A stretch of DNA of 64,000 nucleotides from Pontibacter populi (GTDB lineage: Bacteria > Bacteroidota > Bacteroidia > Cytophagales > Hymenobacteraceae): assembly GCF_019336435.1 (NCBI RefSeq), contig NZ_JAHWXQ010000003.1:1-64000 (forward strand). The letters run 5' to 3'. The translations under genes and the position numbers were made by a program. The notes under the pieces were generated by a model, which saw nothing but the letters and a program-made list of their open reading frames with translations, had not been told where the DNA came from and searched no databases. Below are positions 44,362 to 53,884 of this stretch, in pieces. How positions within the stretch are numbered: position 1 is the stretch's first letter; every line of letters starts with the position of its first letter.

Positions 44362-45741
44362 ATGATCCTGATTGTAGACGATGATGTTGCAGTGCGCGCT
44401 TCGCTTAGCCTGATGCTGAAGCAGAATGGCTTTAAAACATGTGAAGCTGTATCGCCGAAAGAAGCACTTGAGCAGGGCGAACTGCATCTGTTACAGCTCG
44501 TGATTATGGATATGAATTTCTCGATTGAAACCACCGGCCACGATGGGTTGGCACTGCTCGGTCAGTTTAAAAAGCAGTACCCGAATTTGCCGGTTATATT
44601 GATCACAGGTTGGGGCTCTATCAGCTTAGCAGTGGAAGGCATGCGCCTCGGAGCCGCCGATTTTATTACCAAGCCCTGGAGTAACGAATACCTGCTGCAG
44701 TCTATAAAAACGGCGTTGAGTTTATCAGAACAAAACTATAGTTCCGATGAAGCGCTGACCCGCAAAAAGCTTGATCAGCAGTATAACTTCACAAACATAG
44801 TTGGCCAGGACCCGAACCTGCTGAAAGTGCTGAAAAAAATAGGCCAGATCGCGGCCACTGATGCTTCGGTGCTGATAGAAGGGGAGAGTGGAACCGGAAA
44901 AGAACTGATTGCCGAAGCTATACACCAGAACAGCTCGCGCCGCAGTCAGCCATTTGTGAAAGTAAATTTAGGTGGTATCTCCGCCAGTTTGTTTGAGAGC
45001 GAGATGTTTGGCCACAAGCGTGGCGCTTTTACCGATGCCAAAGGTGACAGAACAGGTCGTTTTGAGATGGCAAACAAAGGCACCATTTTCCTGGATGAAA
45101 TTGGCGAACTGGATATGAACAGCCAGGTAAAACTATTGCGCGTATTGCAGGATCGTACTTATGAAGTATTAGGCGATAGCCGTTCCCGGAAGCTGGACAT
45201 TCGTGTAGTTTGTGCCACCAACCGCAACCTCGAAGAAATGGTAGCCGAAGGTAAATTCCGCGAAGACTTGTTTTACCGCATTAACCTGATAACGGTAAAA
45301 TTGCCAGCCCTGCGCGAGCGTGCCGATGACGTTCCGTTGCTGGTTCAGCACTTCCTCAGCAACCTGAAAAAAGTTTACAACCGCCCGGAGCTAACTATAA
45401 GCAAAGGCGCTTTGCAGTGGCTACGCGAGCAGCCCCTGCCGGGCAACATTCGTGAACTGAAGAACCTGGTGGAGCGGACGGTGCTGGTAAGCGATGGCGC
45501 CATGCTGGAAGCAGAAGATTTTCAGGCACAGGCACAACGCAGCTCAGCCAAACCCGCCGATAAAGCCTTGCCAGCCGTTGGCGCCATGACCTTAGATGAA
45601 ATGGAAGCCAGCATGATCCGGAAGTCGATGGATCATTACCATAACAACATCAGCAAAGTGGCTCGTGCCCTTGGCCTGAGCCGTGCTGCCCTTTACCGCC
45701 GCCTCGATAAGTTTAACATCCCGTATGAGTCTCAGGACTAA
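44362..45741 (+). CDS. Sigma54-dependent response regulator (NtrC/AtoC type)
   Basis: 459 aa. Receiver domain 1-125 (ILIVDDD; phospho-acceptor Asp in MDMNFS; LITGWGS; FITKPW). AAA+ domain ~145-375 with Walker A GESGTGKE, GAFTDA (45022-45039) in place of the usual GAFTGA sigma54 contact loop, Walker B FLDEIGEL and arginine finger region. C-terminal Fis-type helix-turn-helix (NNISKVARALGLSRAALYRRL). It lies 139 bp after the efflux operon and 17 bp overlaps the kinase gene; it probably activates the sigma54-like promoter before the HlyD gene. Confidence 0.93.
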   Translation: MILIVDDDVAVRASLSLMLKQNGFKTCEAVSPKEALEQGELHLLQLVIMDMNFSIETTGHDGLALLGQFKKQYPNLPVILITGWGSISLAVEGMRLGAADFITKPWSNEYLLQSIKTALSLSEQNYSSDEALTRKKLDQQYNFTNIVGQDPNLLKVLKKIGQIAATDASVLIEGESGTGKELIAEAIHQNSSRRSQPFVKVNLGGISASLFESEMFGHKRGAFTDAKGDRTGRFEMANKGTIFLDEIGELDMNSQVKLLRVLQDRTYEVLGDSRSRKLDIRVVCATNRNLEEMVAEGKFREDLFYRINLITVKLPALRERADDVPLLVQHFLSNLKKVYNRPELTISKGALQWLREQPLPGNIRELKNLVERTVLVSDGAMLEAEDFQAQAQRSSAKPADKALPAVGAMTLDEMEASMIRKSMDHYHNNISKVARALGLSRAALYRRLDKFNIPYESQD

Positions 45742-47032
45742 GTTCATCCTTTTTGCCACGGTAATTCATGTGCTGCTGGCAGTAATGGCTTATTTCCTGC
45801 TAAAGGAGAACGTATTTCTGTTCCTGGGGATGGAGCTGCTTATACTTGGTTCGATCTACATTACGGCCCAACTATACAGCACCTTCTTTAAACCGCTCAG
45901 CCTGATCCGTGCCGGTATTCAATCTATAAAAGACAAGGACTTCTCTACCAAATTTATGGGAGTGGGTCAGAAAGAGCTGGATGAACTAATAAACGTGTAC
46001 AACCGCATGATTGACCAGCTGCGGCACGAGCGGGTGGCGCAGGCCGAGAAACATTACTTCCTTGAGAAACTGATACAGGCGTCGCCGACAGGTATACTTT
46101 TGCTTGGCTTCGATAACCAGGTAGAGCACGTTAATCCGGCTGCCGAACTATACCTGCAGCAACCTGCCAGCAGCTTGCTTGGCAAACACGTAAGCCAGCT
46201 ACCCAAAGTATGGGCCGAGCAACTGACGCACCTGCAAAACGGAAGCTCTATTACGTTTCGGGTAAACGGCATCCGCACGTACCGTTGCCAACGCGCGCAC
46301 TTCCTGGATCGTGGCTTTCAGCATTATTTTGTGCTGATAGAAGAACTGACCGAAGCAATTTTGCAGAACGAGCGGCAGGCTTACGAAAAGGTGATACGGA
46401 TGATGTCGCATGAAGTGAACAACTCGGCGGGAGCGGTAAACTCTATACTGGGTTCGCTGCAATATTATGCTCCGCAACTTACCAACGATCACCGCGAAGA
46501 CTTCGACAACGCCCTGCAGGTAGCTATAGACCGTAACACGAATCTGAGCCGCTTTATGGCCAACTTTGCCAATGTGGTGCGCCTGCCCAAACCTAAGAAA
46601 ACACCAACCAATCTTCATACATTGTTGCGCAACATGGTCCTGCTCATGCAACCGGAGTTCCAGCGCAGAACTATAGGTTGTACACTCCAACTGGCGTCGC
46701 AACCGCTGATTATACTCCTGGATCAGCAACAGATGGAGCAGGTACTACTAAACGTGCTCAAGAATGCTATAGAAGCGATAGAAGAAGGCGGCGAAATAAC
46801 TATAGCCACACAAACCAATCCCGCACAGCTAACTATAACCGACACTGGCTCCGGCATTTCTGAGAGTGTGCGGTCATCGCTGTTTACACCATTTTTCAGT
46901 ACCAAAGAATACGGACAGGGGATAGGTTTAACGATGATCCGGGAGATATTGGTAAATCATGGTTTCACTTTTTCGCTGGAGAGTGATCAGGAAAAGGGAG
47001 TGACTATATTCTCGGTCAGGTTCTCCGGGTAA
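45725..47032 (+). CDS. Membrane-bound sensor histidine kinase, partner of the sigma54 regulator
   Basis: 435 aa from ATG 45725, overlapping the regulator gene by 17 bp. Two N-terminal helices with almost no loop (TKFILFATVIHVLLAVMAYFL; VFLFLGMELLILGSIYITAQL), so it senses within or near the membrane. HAMP-like segment ~55-105, PAS-like domain ~115-220 (LIQASPTGILLLGFDNQVEHVNPAA), HisKA with MMSHEVNNSAGAVN and HATPase (NVLKNAIEAIEEGG; DTGSGI; GQGIGLTMI). NtrB-like architecture. It likely senses envelope stress or the efflux substrate. Confidence 0.93.
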   Translation: MSLRTKFILFATVIHVLLAVMAYFLLKENVFLFLGMELLILGSIYITAQLYSTFFKPLSLIRAGIQSIKDKDFSTKFMGVGQKELDELINVYNRMIDQLRHERVAQAEKHYFLEKLIQASPTGILLLGFDNQVEHVNPAAELYLQQPASSLLGKHVSQLPKVWAEQLTHLQNGSSITFRVNGIRTYRCQRAHFLDRGFQHYFVLIEELTEAILQNERQAYEKVIRMMSHEVNNSAGAVNSILGSLQYYAPQLTNDHREDFDNALQVAIDRNTNLSRFMANFANVVRLPKPKKTPTNLHTLLRNMVLLMQPEFQRRTIGCTLQLASQPLIILLDQQQMEQVLLNVLKNAIEAIEEGGEITIATQTNPAQLTITDTGSGISESVRSSLFTPFFSTKEYGQGIGLTMIREILVNHGFTFSLESDQEKGVTIFSVRFSG

Positions 47033-47354
47033 CTGCACTTTGAAAACACGATTTAGAATAACTGTAAAGTTGCTTTCAGGAGATAATTTTAGAGGGAAGT
47101 AAATGTTTGATGTAAAAATGTATTGCTGAAAATTATTTATTACTTCCAATGCTACAAATAACTCCGCTGGCATTTGAGTATTAAAGTTAAAAGAGAGGCA
47201 TACTGAAAAAAGCCAATCCACATTAAGTGGATTGGCTTTTTACTATAATAGGCCAAAATATGGAATTAAACATCCATTGGTTTGGTACTATACAATTAAA
47301 TGGACATTTGTCAACTGATAACTTAGAAAAGAGTCACTGCTATTCTAACTTTAG
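47033..47354. other. Intergenic region between convergent genes
   Basis: 322 bases without a gene. Contains the terminator at 47207-47241; otherwise nothing seen. Confidence 0.6.
47207..47241. terminator. Bidirectional terminator
   Basis: AAAAAGCCAATCCAC (47207-47221) pairs perfectly with GTGGATTGGCTTTTT (47227-47241), 5-nt loop. Serves the histidine-kinase gene and possibly the convergent POT transporter gene. Confidence 0.9.
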
Positions 47355-48848
47355 TTAGCGGACATCGGCCATCCATTTGCGGATCACAGGTCCTAAAAGA
47401 ATGAGAAGGATACCGAAGCCAATGGCATAAATCCCGATTTTACTGATGATATCAGCATAGTATGGCAACGAGAGCACCGGGTTGTCAACCACGTCTTCGG
47501 GAACACTCATCAAAGCACCGATCTTGCCAGCCAAAAACTCCCCGATAGCACTGGCAAAAAACCAGATACCCATCATCATGGCCACAATTTTAGTCGGCGC
47601 CAGCTTAGTTACCATCGACAACCCAATAGGAGAAATACAAAGCTCTCCACAGATGATAAAGAAGTATCCAAAGATAAAGGCGGGTAAAGAGATCAATCCC
47701 GATTCGGCACCCCAAACGGTGGCAGCATAAAAAGTACAGAAACCCAACCCGAGCAATACAAACGATAAGCCGAATTTTAAGGGAGTAGACGGCTCCATGC
47801 CCCTGCGGTTGAGTGCCGGCCAAAGCCAGGCAAAAAAGAAGCTGAGCACTATAACCCAGGCAGGTGGCAAAAAGTTATTCACCGCTAATGATGGCAGTTC
47901 CATGCCCGCTACATGCATGTCCACGTTACGCATGGCAAACAGGTTAAGTGAGCCGGCATTCTGCTCATAAAAAGCCCAGAATAAAGTTGAGAAAATAATC
48001 AGTACCAGCGCTGCAAACAGTTTGTTGCGGGCAACACTATCCAGTTGAAAAGCTATGTATAAGATGTAGGCCAGGGAAATAGCACCTAGGCCAAACATAA
48101 TAAGGTCCATTAGCTCATAGCGGTGGAACAGCGCTACTATTACCGGAATAACAAGTAGAGAGCCAGCATAAATATAGATCTCAGTAGAAATGCCTGCAAA
48201 CAGGGGCTTTTTCAGTGTTGCCGGATCAGGGGGAAGTCCTTTCTCATTTAACGATTTGCTGCCTATAACAAATACAACCAACCCCAGAATCATGAAGATA
48301 CCGGCCATACCGAAACCATAATGCCAGTTTATTTGCTGCCCCACATAGCCACAAAGTAATCCGCCGAGTGCTGCCCCTATATTGATGCCCATGTAGAAAA
48401 TGGAAAATCCGCTGTCTTTGCGTGGGTCATTGTCAGCGTATAAAGTACCGACCAAGCTGGAGATATTCGGCTTAAAGAAGCCATTACCACAAATAATAAA
48501 AGCCATTCCTAAAAAGAAGCTCCAGTCCTCGGGCACAGCGAGTACCAGGTGACCAATACTCATCAGAATGCCACCATAAAGTACTGCCTTGCGATAGCCC
48601 AGGTATTTATCGGCCATTACACCACCGAACAGGGGCATGGTATACACCAGTGCTGCATAGGAACCCAGGATGGCATAACCTTTCGGCTCATCAAACTTTA
48701 GCTCCGTTACCATGTAGGCAAGCAGCAGTGCTTTCATGCCATAAAATGAGAACCGCTCCCACATTTCGGCGAAGAACAGCATGTATAATTGTTTCGGGTG
48801 ACCGGTTTGTGCTGGCGCTTCCGGGATTTTAGGTTCTGTCAGGTCCAT
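47355..48848 (-). CDS. Peptide MFS transporter (POT/PTR family)
   Basis: 497 aa, 14 helices. FFAEMWERFSFYGMKALLLAY is the ExxERFxYYG signature of helix 1 used for proton coupling; GGVMADKYLGYRKAVLYGG is motif A; FSIFYMGINIGAALGGLLCGYVGQ is the PTR2 signature. It imports di- and tripeptides with protons. The helix-7 to helix-10 region (LFWAFYEQNAGSLNLFA) holds the conserved substrate-site aromatic and Glu. Monocistronic. Confidence 0.95.
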   Translation of the reverse strand: MDLTEPKIPEAPAQTGHPKQLYMLFFAEMWERFSFYGMKALLLAYMVTELKFDEPKGYAILGSYAALVYTMPLFGGVMADKYLGYRKAVLYGGILMSIGHLVLAVPEDWSFFLGMAFIICGNGFFKPNISSLVGTLYADNDPRKDSGFSIFYMGINIGAALGGLLCGYVGQQINWHYGFGMAGIFMILGLVVFVIGSKSLNEKGLPPDPATLKKPLFAGISTEIYIYAGSLLVIPVIVALFHRYELMDLIMFGLGAISLAYILYIAFQLDSVARNKLFAALVLIIFSTLFWAFYEQNAGSLNLFAMRNVDMHVAGMELPSLAVNNFLPPAWVIVLSFFFAWLWPALNRRGMEPSTPLKFGLSFVLLGLGFCTFYAATVWGAESGLISLPAFIFGYFFIICGELCISPIGLSMVTKLAPTKIVAMMMGIWFFASAIGEFLAGKIGALMSVPEDVVDNPVLSLPYYADIISKIGIYAIGFGILLILLGPVIRKWMADVR

Positions 48849-49076
48849 GAGTTTCTTAATAGCCTTTAGTGCTGTAAAAACACCTTAAAGATTAAAATGC
48901 AATTTAAACAATGTTAGCACAGATGTATGCTAATATATGAATTATCTGACCTCCTGGCTTGCCGCTAGTGTAAAGTAATATTTTGAATAATTGAGACTAC
49001 AATTGGGCCTGCAAATCCCGGATTTTAGCGGAAGCTACCCCTAAATATTGGTTTTTAGCAACTGTTTACCTTTATA

Positions 49077-49118
49077 TTGATCCTGTAAAGAGATCTTTCT
49101 TCCTCTCTACAGGATCAA
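49077..49118. terminator. Stem-loop, possible terminator of an unseen transcript
   Basis: TTGATCCTGTAAAGAGA faces TCTCTACAGGATCAA; about 15 bp pair with a small bulge. No coding gene ends next to it, so it could end a small RNA or a degraded gene. Confidence 0.4.
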
Positions 49119-49229
49119 ATTCTGATATATACTTCTGTTGGTTGGATGTGAGATTTGTTTTACTGCTGGCAACAAGGTAGACAAGGTAAATTAGAGAGGG
49201 CGGGGATATATTAGTCGTGGGGAGAAAGA

Positions 49230-49255
49230 AAAAGGCGATTGTTAAACCGCCTTTT
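49230..49255. terminator. Rho-independent terminator-like hairpin
   Basis: AAAAGGCG pairs with CGCCTTTT around a 10-nt loop. It is 276 bases downstream of the minus-strand TPR gene, so it may end that transcript. Confidence 0.55.
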
Positions 49256-49531
49256 CTATAGGTAAGCCAAAAATTTAATTATTTAACTGTTTTCTAAATT
49301 GTTTAGCCATCCTTTTGAATTCATGTAAGGTTTGACAAAGTAGCGTCTGCGATTCTTTACTACAGGTTTAAAACCTTCTTTTTGGCTATTGCCAGCAGTA
49401 TAAGCGTGAGTGAAAGTTTTTTCACATGTATGCTTTTGAAGAGTCAGCTATATTTGTGCTGCTTGCTACTTTTTATCAGCAGGTTTTTGTTCGTGAATAA
49501 CTACTACATCAGAAGCTAACGGGCGCAATTT

Positions 49532-50872
49532 TTAAAGTTTAGAGTATGATTTTCTTAGAAGCGATTTCGCTTCATTGGCAATCGCATCATCCATAAATGG
49601 GTTCAGGCTGAAAGAGTGCTGGACAAGCTTCTCGCCGGCTGCCTTATGGCCTAATTTATAAGAAACTAAACCATTAAGACACAATAAGCCCGGATCCTGG
49701 CTATTGGTTATAGTGGCCTTCTTTAAATAACTATTTGCTTTTTTATAGTTGCCCTTGTGGTAATATATGGCAGCAAGTGTTTTGTTTACATCTATATTTG
49801 CTGGCCGCTTTTTGTATTCCTTCATCGCAAAAGTCAGAGCTTCATCATAGTTCTGCTCCAGGTCCATGTAAGCATGTGCAAGTTCTAGGTTCATATCGTG
49901 CCCTGCTTCCTGGTCTTCTTCAAAACCGGCCAAAAGTTCTTTAGTTATAGTTTTGGCTTTTTTATGCTCTCCTGTTTTATGGTAAAGGCGCGCCAGTTCC
50001 TGCTGAAAAGAAAATTCAGGAATAGTGTTCGCGGCTTCAGAGTATAGTTTGATCGCTTCCCTGGTATTTCCCTGTTTAGCTTGTAGCCGGCCTAAACCAC
50101 CTTTGGCAAAGGCATAGGAGGGACGTTCTCTTAAAATCTGTTGATAGGTAAGCGCTGCCAGTTTCAGATCTCCTTTCTTCTCGTAAAGCCCGCCAAGTGT
50201 ATACATAGCCCATGAGGTTTGCTCCAGACCGGGATAGCCAGCCCTGGCTGCCAGCTCCATTGCTTTTATAGCACCATCTAAATCTCCATGTATCTCACGC
50301 AGATACGATATGCGGGCATAGGACATCAGATCAGGACGGATAGAGACCATTTTATCTGCCATTTTTATAGCTTCGTTATAGTTGCCTAGTTCCAGGTTTG
50401 CATCGCAAAGTACACCGTATACAGATGCTCGTTTTGCATTCAGGGCTTGTGCTTGTTTGCCTGTTTCAAGGGCTTCCTTAAATTTGTGCAGCGAAAGCTG
50501 TATCATGCCTTTTGCTATAGTTGCTTCATACCTCACCTCCGGAGCTGCATTCTTTCGGTCAAGCACTTCATCTATCAAATCTAAAGCAGCAGGGTAGTAG
50601 TAGGGGTGCTCGCCTGTAACTCTTGCTTCCTGCATATAAGCTAGAGCAAGTAATAGTTTACTTTGAGTGTCTCCTTTGTCTCTTCTTATTTTATATTGCA
50701 GGCCTTCTATGGCTGCTTTGGTATTCAGCCACTCGCTGCTTGTCGAAATCGGCCCCTGCCTTTGTTTTAGTGGAGGTATAGGTTTTTCATGATTTCTGTT
50801 ATAAACAAAAGCAGTTGCTGCAGCTGCTACTAAAAGTATAATAGTTAGTGTATAAAGTATTTCTCTTTTCAT
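49532..50872 (-). CDS. Membrane-anchored TPR-repeat protein
   Basis: 446 aa. One N-terminal membrane helix (ILYTLTIILLVAAAATAFVYN) anchors a periplasmic array of about 9-10 tetratricopeptide repeats, e.g. ALLALAYMQEARVTGEHPYYYPAAL, YNEAIKMADKMVSIRPDLMSYARIS, GNTREAIKLYSEAANTIPEF and YDEALTFAMKEYKKRPANID. Protein-protein interaction role only. It lies 69 bp downstream of the DUF4331 gene, a pairing seen in other bacteria, so both may act together, although a terminator separates them. Confidence 0.88.
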   Translation of the reverse strand: MKREILYTLTIILLVAAAATAFVYNRNHEKPIPPLKQRQGPISTSSEWLNTKAAIEGLQYKIRRDKGDTQSKLLLALAYMQEARVTGEHPYYYPAALDLIDEVLDRKNAAPEVRYEATIAKGMIQLSLHKFKEALETGKQAQALNAKRASVYGVLCDANLELGNYNEAIKMADKMVSIRPDLMSYARISYLREIHGDLDGAIKAMELAARAGYPGLEQTSWAMYTLGGLYEKKGDLKLAALTYQQILRERPSYAFAKGGLGRLQAKQGNTREAIKLYSEAANTIPEFSFQQELARLYHKTGEHKKAKTITKELLAGFEEDQEAGHDMNLELAHAYMDLEQNYDEALTFAMKEYKKRPANIDVNKTLAAIYYHKGNYKKANSYLKKATITNSQDPGLLCLNGLVSYKLGHKAAGEKLVQHSFSLNPFMDDAIANEAKSLLRKSYSKL

Positions 50873-50904
50873 ATAGCTCAGTATTTTTGTTCAGGATGAA
50901 ATAA

Positions 50905-50935
50905 AAAGCAGGCCGGTGGAGGGCCGGCCTGCTTT
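50905..50935 (-). terminator. Terminator between DUF4331 and TPR genes
   Basis: AAAGCAGGCCGG (50905-50916) pairs with CCGGCCTGCTTT (50924-50935), 7-nt loop. It directly follows the DUF4331 stop, so expression of the TPR gene by readthrough would be reduced. Confidence 0.85.
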
Positions 50936-50940
50936 ATTGA

Positions 50941-53022
50941 TTATTCAGCAACTATAATTTTAACAGTTTGCTTTTTACCATCTTTGTCTTGCATAGTGGC
51001 ATAGTACATGCCCTTACCAAGTTTACTTACATCCAGCTTAAGTTCGTGTACACCGGCTTTATGTTTTTTTCCCTCCATTGGTGTAGCTACAAGTCTTCCG
51101 GCAGCATCATATACTTTAAGCGTTAAAGCTGTTTCGTTTACCAGATTAAAGCGTAGTGTGGTAGATTTTGAAGCCGGGTTCGGATACGTTTCAATTTTAT
51201 CTGCCGTGTTGCTTGGCGGCGTCATATTCAAGTGCAAGCCTTGTATGTTCTGCATTTCCGGCATGCCATTGTCACCACAGTCGCAGGTTCCGCCTTCCAG
51301 TCCACTCCATGGCTTTGCCATGTATGGAAAACCTAATAGGAATGGTGCATCGTTTTTATCTACACCATCAGTGAAATTAAGCACTGTAAGCAGATCAGGA
51401 GTTACCGGGTTAGGGCTGCCGGGTATGTAGTCGTCATACCATAAACCTATGGCTGCCAATACCACACCACTAACTGCCATTACCTCAATGTCCGTTACGT
51501 CATCTTCTAAGCGACGACCATTCGGGAAACCGTCCATATTAGGTATGAAATCCCAGTCTGTGTTTTGGTTAAACCGTGGATCTGTAAGCCCGAGCACAGC
51601 TGCCTGTACTAAGCCCAGCCTACTAAAGTCAGGGGAATCACGTTCTGTATGCGGTGTGGCCATGTTTACACGCAGCATGTCGCCAAAAACAGGAAGGAAA
51701 TTGTTAACGAATGGTTTGCCTTTTGCCAGTGGATTGCCATTTTTACCTGTTGCCAGTTGGTACGGTGGTAAATTAGGAACACCAGTCATAAACAGAGGCA
51801 AAATATCAACGGAACGTGGCTGATTTGGTCGGAGCAGATAATTACCAAACAGGGCAGGGTCTAAAGCGGTACCTTTAACTGCATCAGTATGTAACAAAGG
51901 ATACAACCCATCCTGGCTGTTGCGGAAATCGAACTGGCCCAGCGAATTAGTTTGCAACGGTAGCATTCCGAGTTGTGGTACAGCATCTCCATAGGCAGTA
52001 TTATCAATGTAAAGTGCCAGCTCCGGATTTGTGAAATACTTATCAAATGTGCCCTTCTCTTCATAAGGAGTCATGGCATTCCACTCATCTTTGCGACCAA
52101 TAGGTATTATAACTTCGTTTGTTAACGGCATTCCTAAGCGTGAAACCTGAACAAGGGGGCCATTGGTACTTATCTTCCCATTTTTTTCTCTCACTGTAAT
52201 CTTTGGTCTGCTCGCAGATGCCCAAACACCTATAACATAATCAGAGTCTAGTATGCTTTTAGCATCATCCGGATGTCTTCCATCTTTCTGCAGTACATCA
52301 ATTGGAATATTCATGGCAATGGTATGCACGTTTTTGCATTTCAGGCCATCCACTGCATTTTCTGGTCGTAGGTTTCCAAGATCGAAGAAGGCACCTACAT
52401 CAATAAAGAACGGGTCATCTACCGGACCAACAAATATCTTTTCGCCAGTACTTAATCTTTGTATTCCTTCAATCAGTGACTCCTGATGATAATTGCTGTT
52501 TAACCCAACTGCATCGGTTATGGTGCGTGGCCCCTGGTTTGGTGGTGGTACAACAGCATTACTTAGGATGGTGGTAAACGATCGACCGTTGTCTGTACTC
52601 TTCATTACATTGTAGGTTACTTTCTGATTTTCTTTGCCTAACCGGATATTAAAGAAAGTAGTAGGGTCTTCGTCTGTTTTACTAAAGTCAAAACGGTAAA
52701 TAATGTCATCCCCTTTAGTAGCAGGATTGTTTTTGATGTGAATATCATACATCACATCCTCGCTGAAATCATAATAATAAGGACCAGCCTGTGGTAACTG
52801 GAAAGGAATATAGTTAGCTATGATTACCATTCGGCTTGGGTCAGTCGGATTCCGAAAAGCATACACATCTGTATTATCAGCAAGAGGATCGTTCAAAATG
52901 TTCGGAGCTTCTCTGTGGCTGGAAGACTCTAAGAAGTTTGTTTGGGAACCCACTATTGCAATTCCGGCAATAGCGAGAACCGTCAGCCATATTCTATGGC
53001 CTGTTCTGGTAAAAAACATCAT
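50941..53022 (-). CDS. DUF4331 secreted protein with T9SS-type C-terminal sorting domain
   Basis: 693 aa. N-terminal hydrophobic signal (1-28) then the DUF4331 opening SSHREAPNILNDPLADNTDVYAF, and the mature domain to about residue 600. Residues ~615-693 form a Por secretion type C-terminal domain: ETYPNPASKSTTLRFNL, LKVYDAAGRLV, HELKLDVSKLGKGMYYATM, KKQTVKIIVAE. So it is exported by the type IX secretion system and probably attached to the surface or released. The molecular role of DUF4331 is unknown. A cysteine-rich short insertion (GGTCDCGDNG) precedes the tail. Confidence 0.93.
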   Translation of the reverse strand: MMFFTRTGHRIWLTVLAIAGIAIVGSQTNFLESSSHREAPNILNDPLADNTDVYAFRNPTDPSRMVIIANYIPFQLPQAGPYYYDFSEDVMYDIHIKNNPATKGDDIIYRFDFSKTDEDPTTFFNIRLGKENQKVTYNVMKSTDNGRSFTTILSNAVVPPPNQGPRTITDAVGLNSNYHQESLIEGIQRLSTGEKIFVGPVDDPFFIDVGAFFDLGNLRPENAVDGLKCKNVHTIAMNIPIDVLQKDGRHPDDAKSILDSDYVIGVWASASRPKITVREKNGKISTNGPLVQVSRLGMPLTNEVIIPIGRKDEWNAMTPYEEKGTFDKYFTNPELALYIDNTAYGDAVPQLGMLPLQTNSLGQFDFRNSQDGLYPLLHTDAVKGTALDPALFGNYLLRPNQPRSVDILPLFMTGVPNLPPYQLATGKNGNPLAKGKPFVNNFLPVFGDMLRVNMATPHTERDSPDFSRLGLVQAAVLGLTDPRFNQNTDWDFIPNMDGFPNGRRLEDDVTDIEVMAVSGVVLAAIGLWYDDYIPGSPNPVTPDLLTVLNFTDGVDKNDAPFLLGFPYMAKPWSGLEGGTCDCGDNGMPEMQNIQGLHLNMTPPSNTADKIETYPNPASKSTTLRFNLVNETALTLKVYDAAGRLVATPMEGKKHKAGVHELKLDVSKLGKGMYYATMQDKDGKKQTVKIIVAE

Positions 53023-53884
53023 AAACTAAAATATTAAGATGAAAAAATGTGAAACAGAGGGTGCTTCAAGGGATTAGTGTAGCAAGTGCGGAATACGGTA
53101 ATTAAAAATAGTACTCTTATCCAGGGGTCTGCGATATGAGTACAGAAGCAAATATGTAAGACTATGTATTGATTAATTTACGAGTTGCAATGGCTAACGG
53201 ATTTCGGATTAGTGCAAATTTTCTATAAAATTGTAATAACTATAATGTTGAATTATAATAATATTAATATGTGTGAGGTAATGATTGTATTTACATAATT
53301 AACTATAGTTTTTAAAGCATTTAAATCAATTAAGAATTATAAAAAGCTTTTGGTTACATGAAGTTAACATAGTGAAATCAGCGGAAAGGAGTATTGCTTT
53401 AAGAGGCAATGTTGTACTTTAAGAACAATAAAAAAACAAACTATAATTGAGTAATTTCAAATGTAAATTACTGGTTTATAAAGAAATATGATTAAAATAT
53501 ATTTAAGCTTCGAGTTTTATTTGTGATGCGGTTTTACTTCAGCCAAACAGCTCTCGTTCTGTCATTGAATCAACTAGAAGATTCTGGTCTTTTTTGCTAT
53601 TGCTCACTCTAATGTTACTATTTAGATTATTTAAGTATTTGTAATATTGAACTTTTGATTGATGCAATTATCCATGTCTACCGAACATTTAGAAAAGGAA
53701 GCCCGCTTTTTTACATGGTGGGCTTTTCTTACTTAAAAGGTGTTTAGGTTTCCTGAAAGTAGCCTACAGATATACCTTCCAATTAGTGAGTAATGGTCAT
53801 TGCGTAGCGTAGTCAAACGCTTTGATATCATAGTTCTTGTAATTCATGCATAGTTACAGGAAGCCCTGTTATGATTATTAAAAG
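53023..53884. other. AT-rich intergenic region
   Basis: 862 bases without a recognisable gene; 53200-53520 is notably AT-rich compared with the window. It includes the promoter region of the DUF4331 gene and, at 53699-53726, a terminator. No inverted-repeat ends, target duplications or coding remnants that would show an inserted element. Confidence 0.5.
53699..53726. terminator. Terminator-like hairpin
   Basis: AAGCCCGC faces GTGGGCTT (one G-U type pair) with T runs on both sides. About 160 bases beyond the MFS gene on the minus strand. Confidence 0.6.

Larger units (their letters stand above)
48849..49531. other. Intergenic region with two hairpins
   Basis: 683 bases, AT-rich, no gene seen. 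Two stem-loops (49077-49118 and 49230-49255). The left part may contain the promoter of the POT transporter gene or a small RNA; not determinable. Confidence 0.5.
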
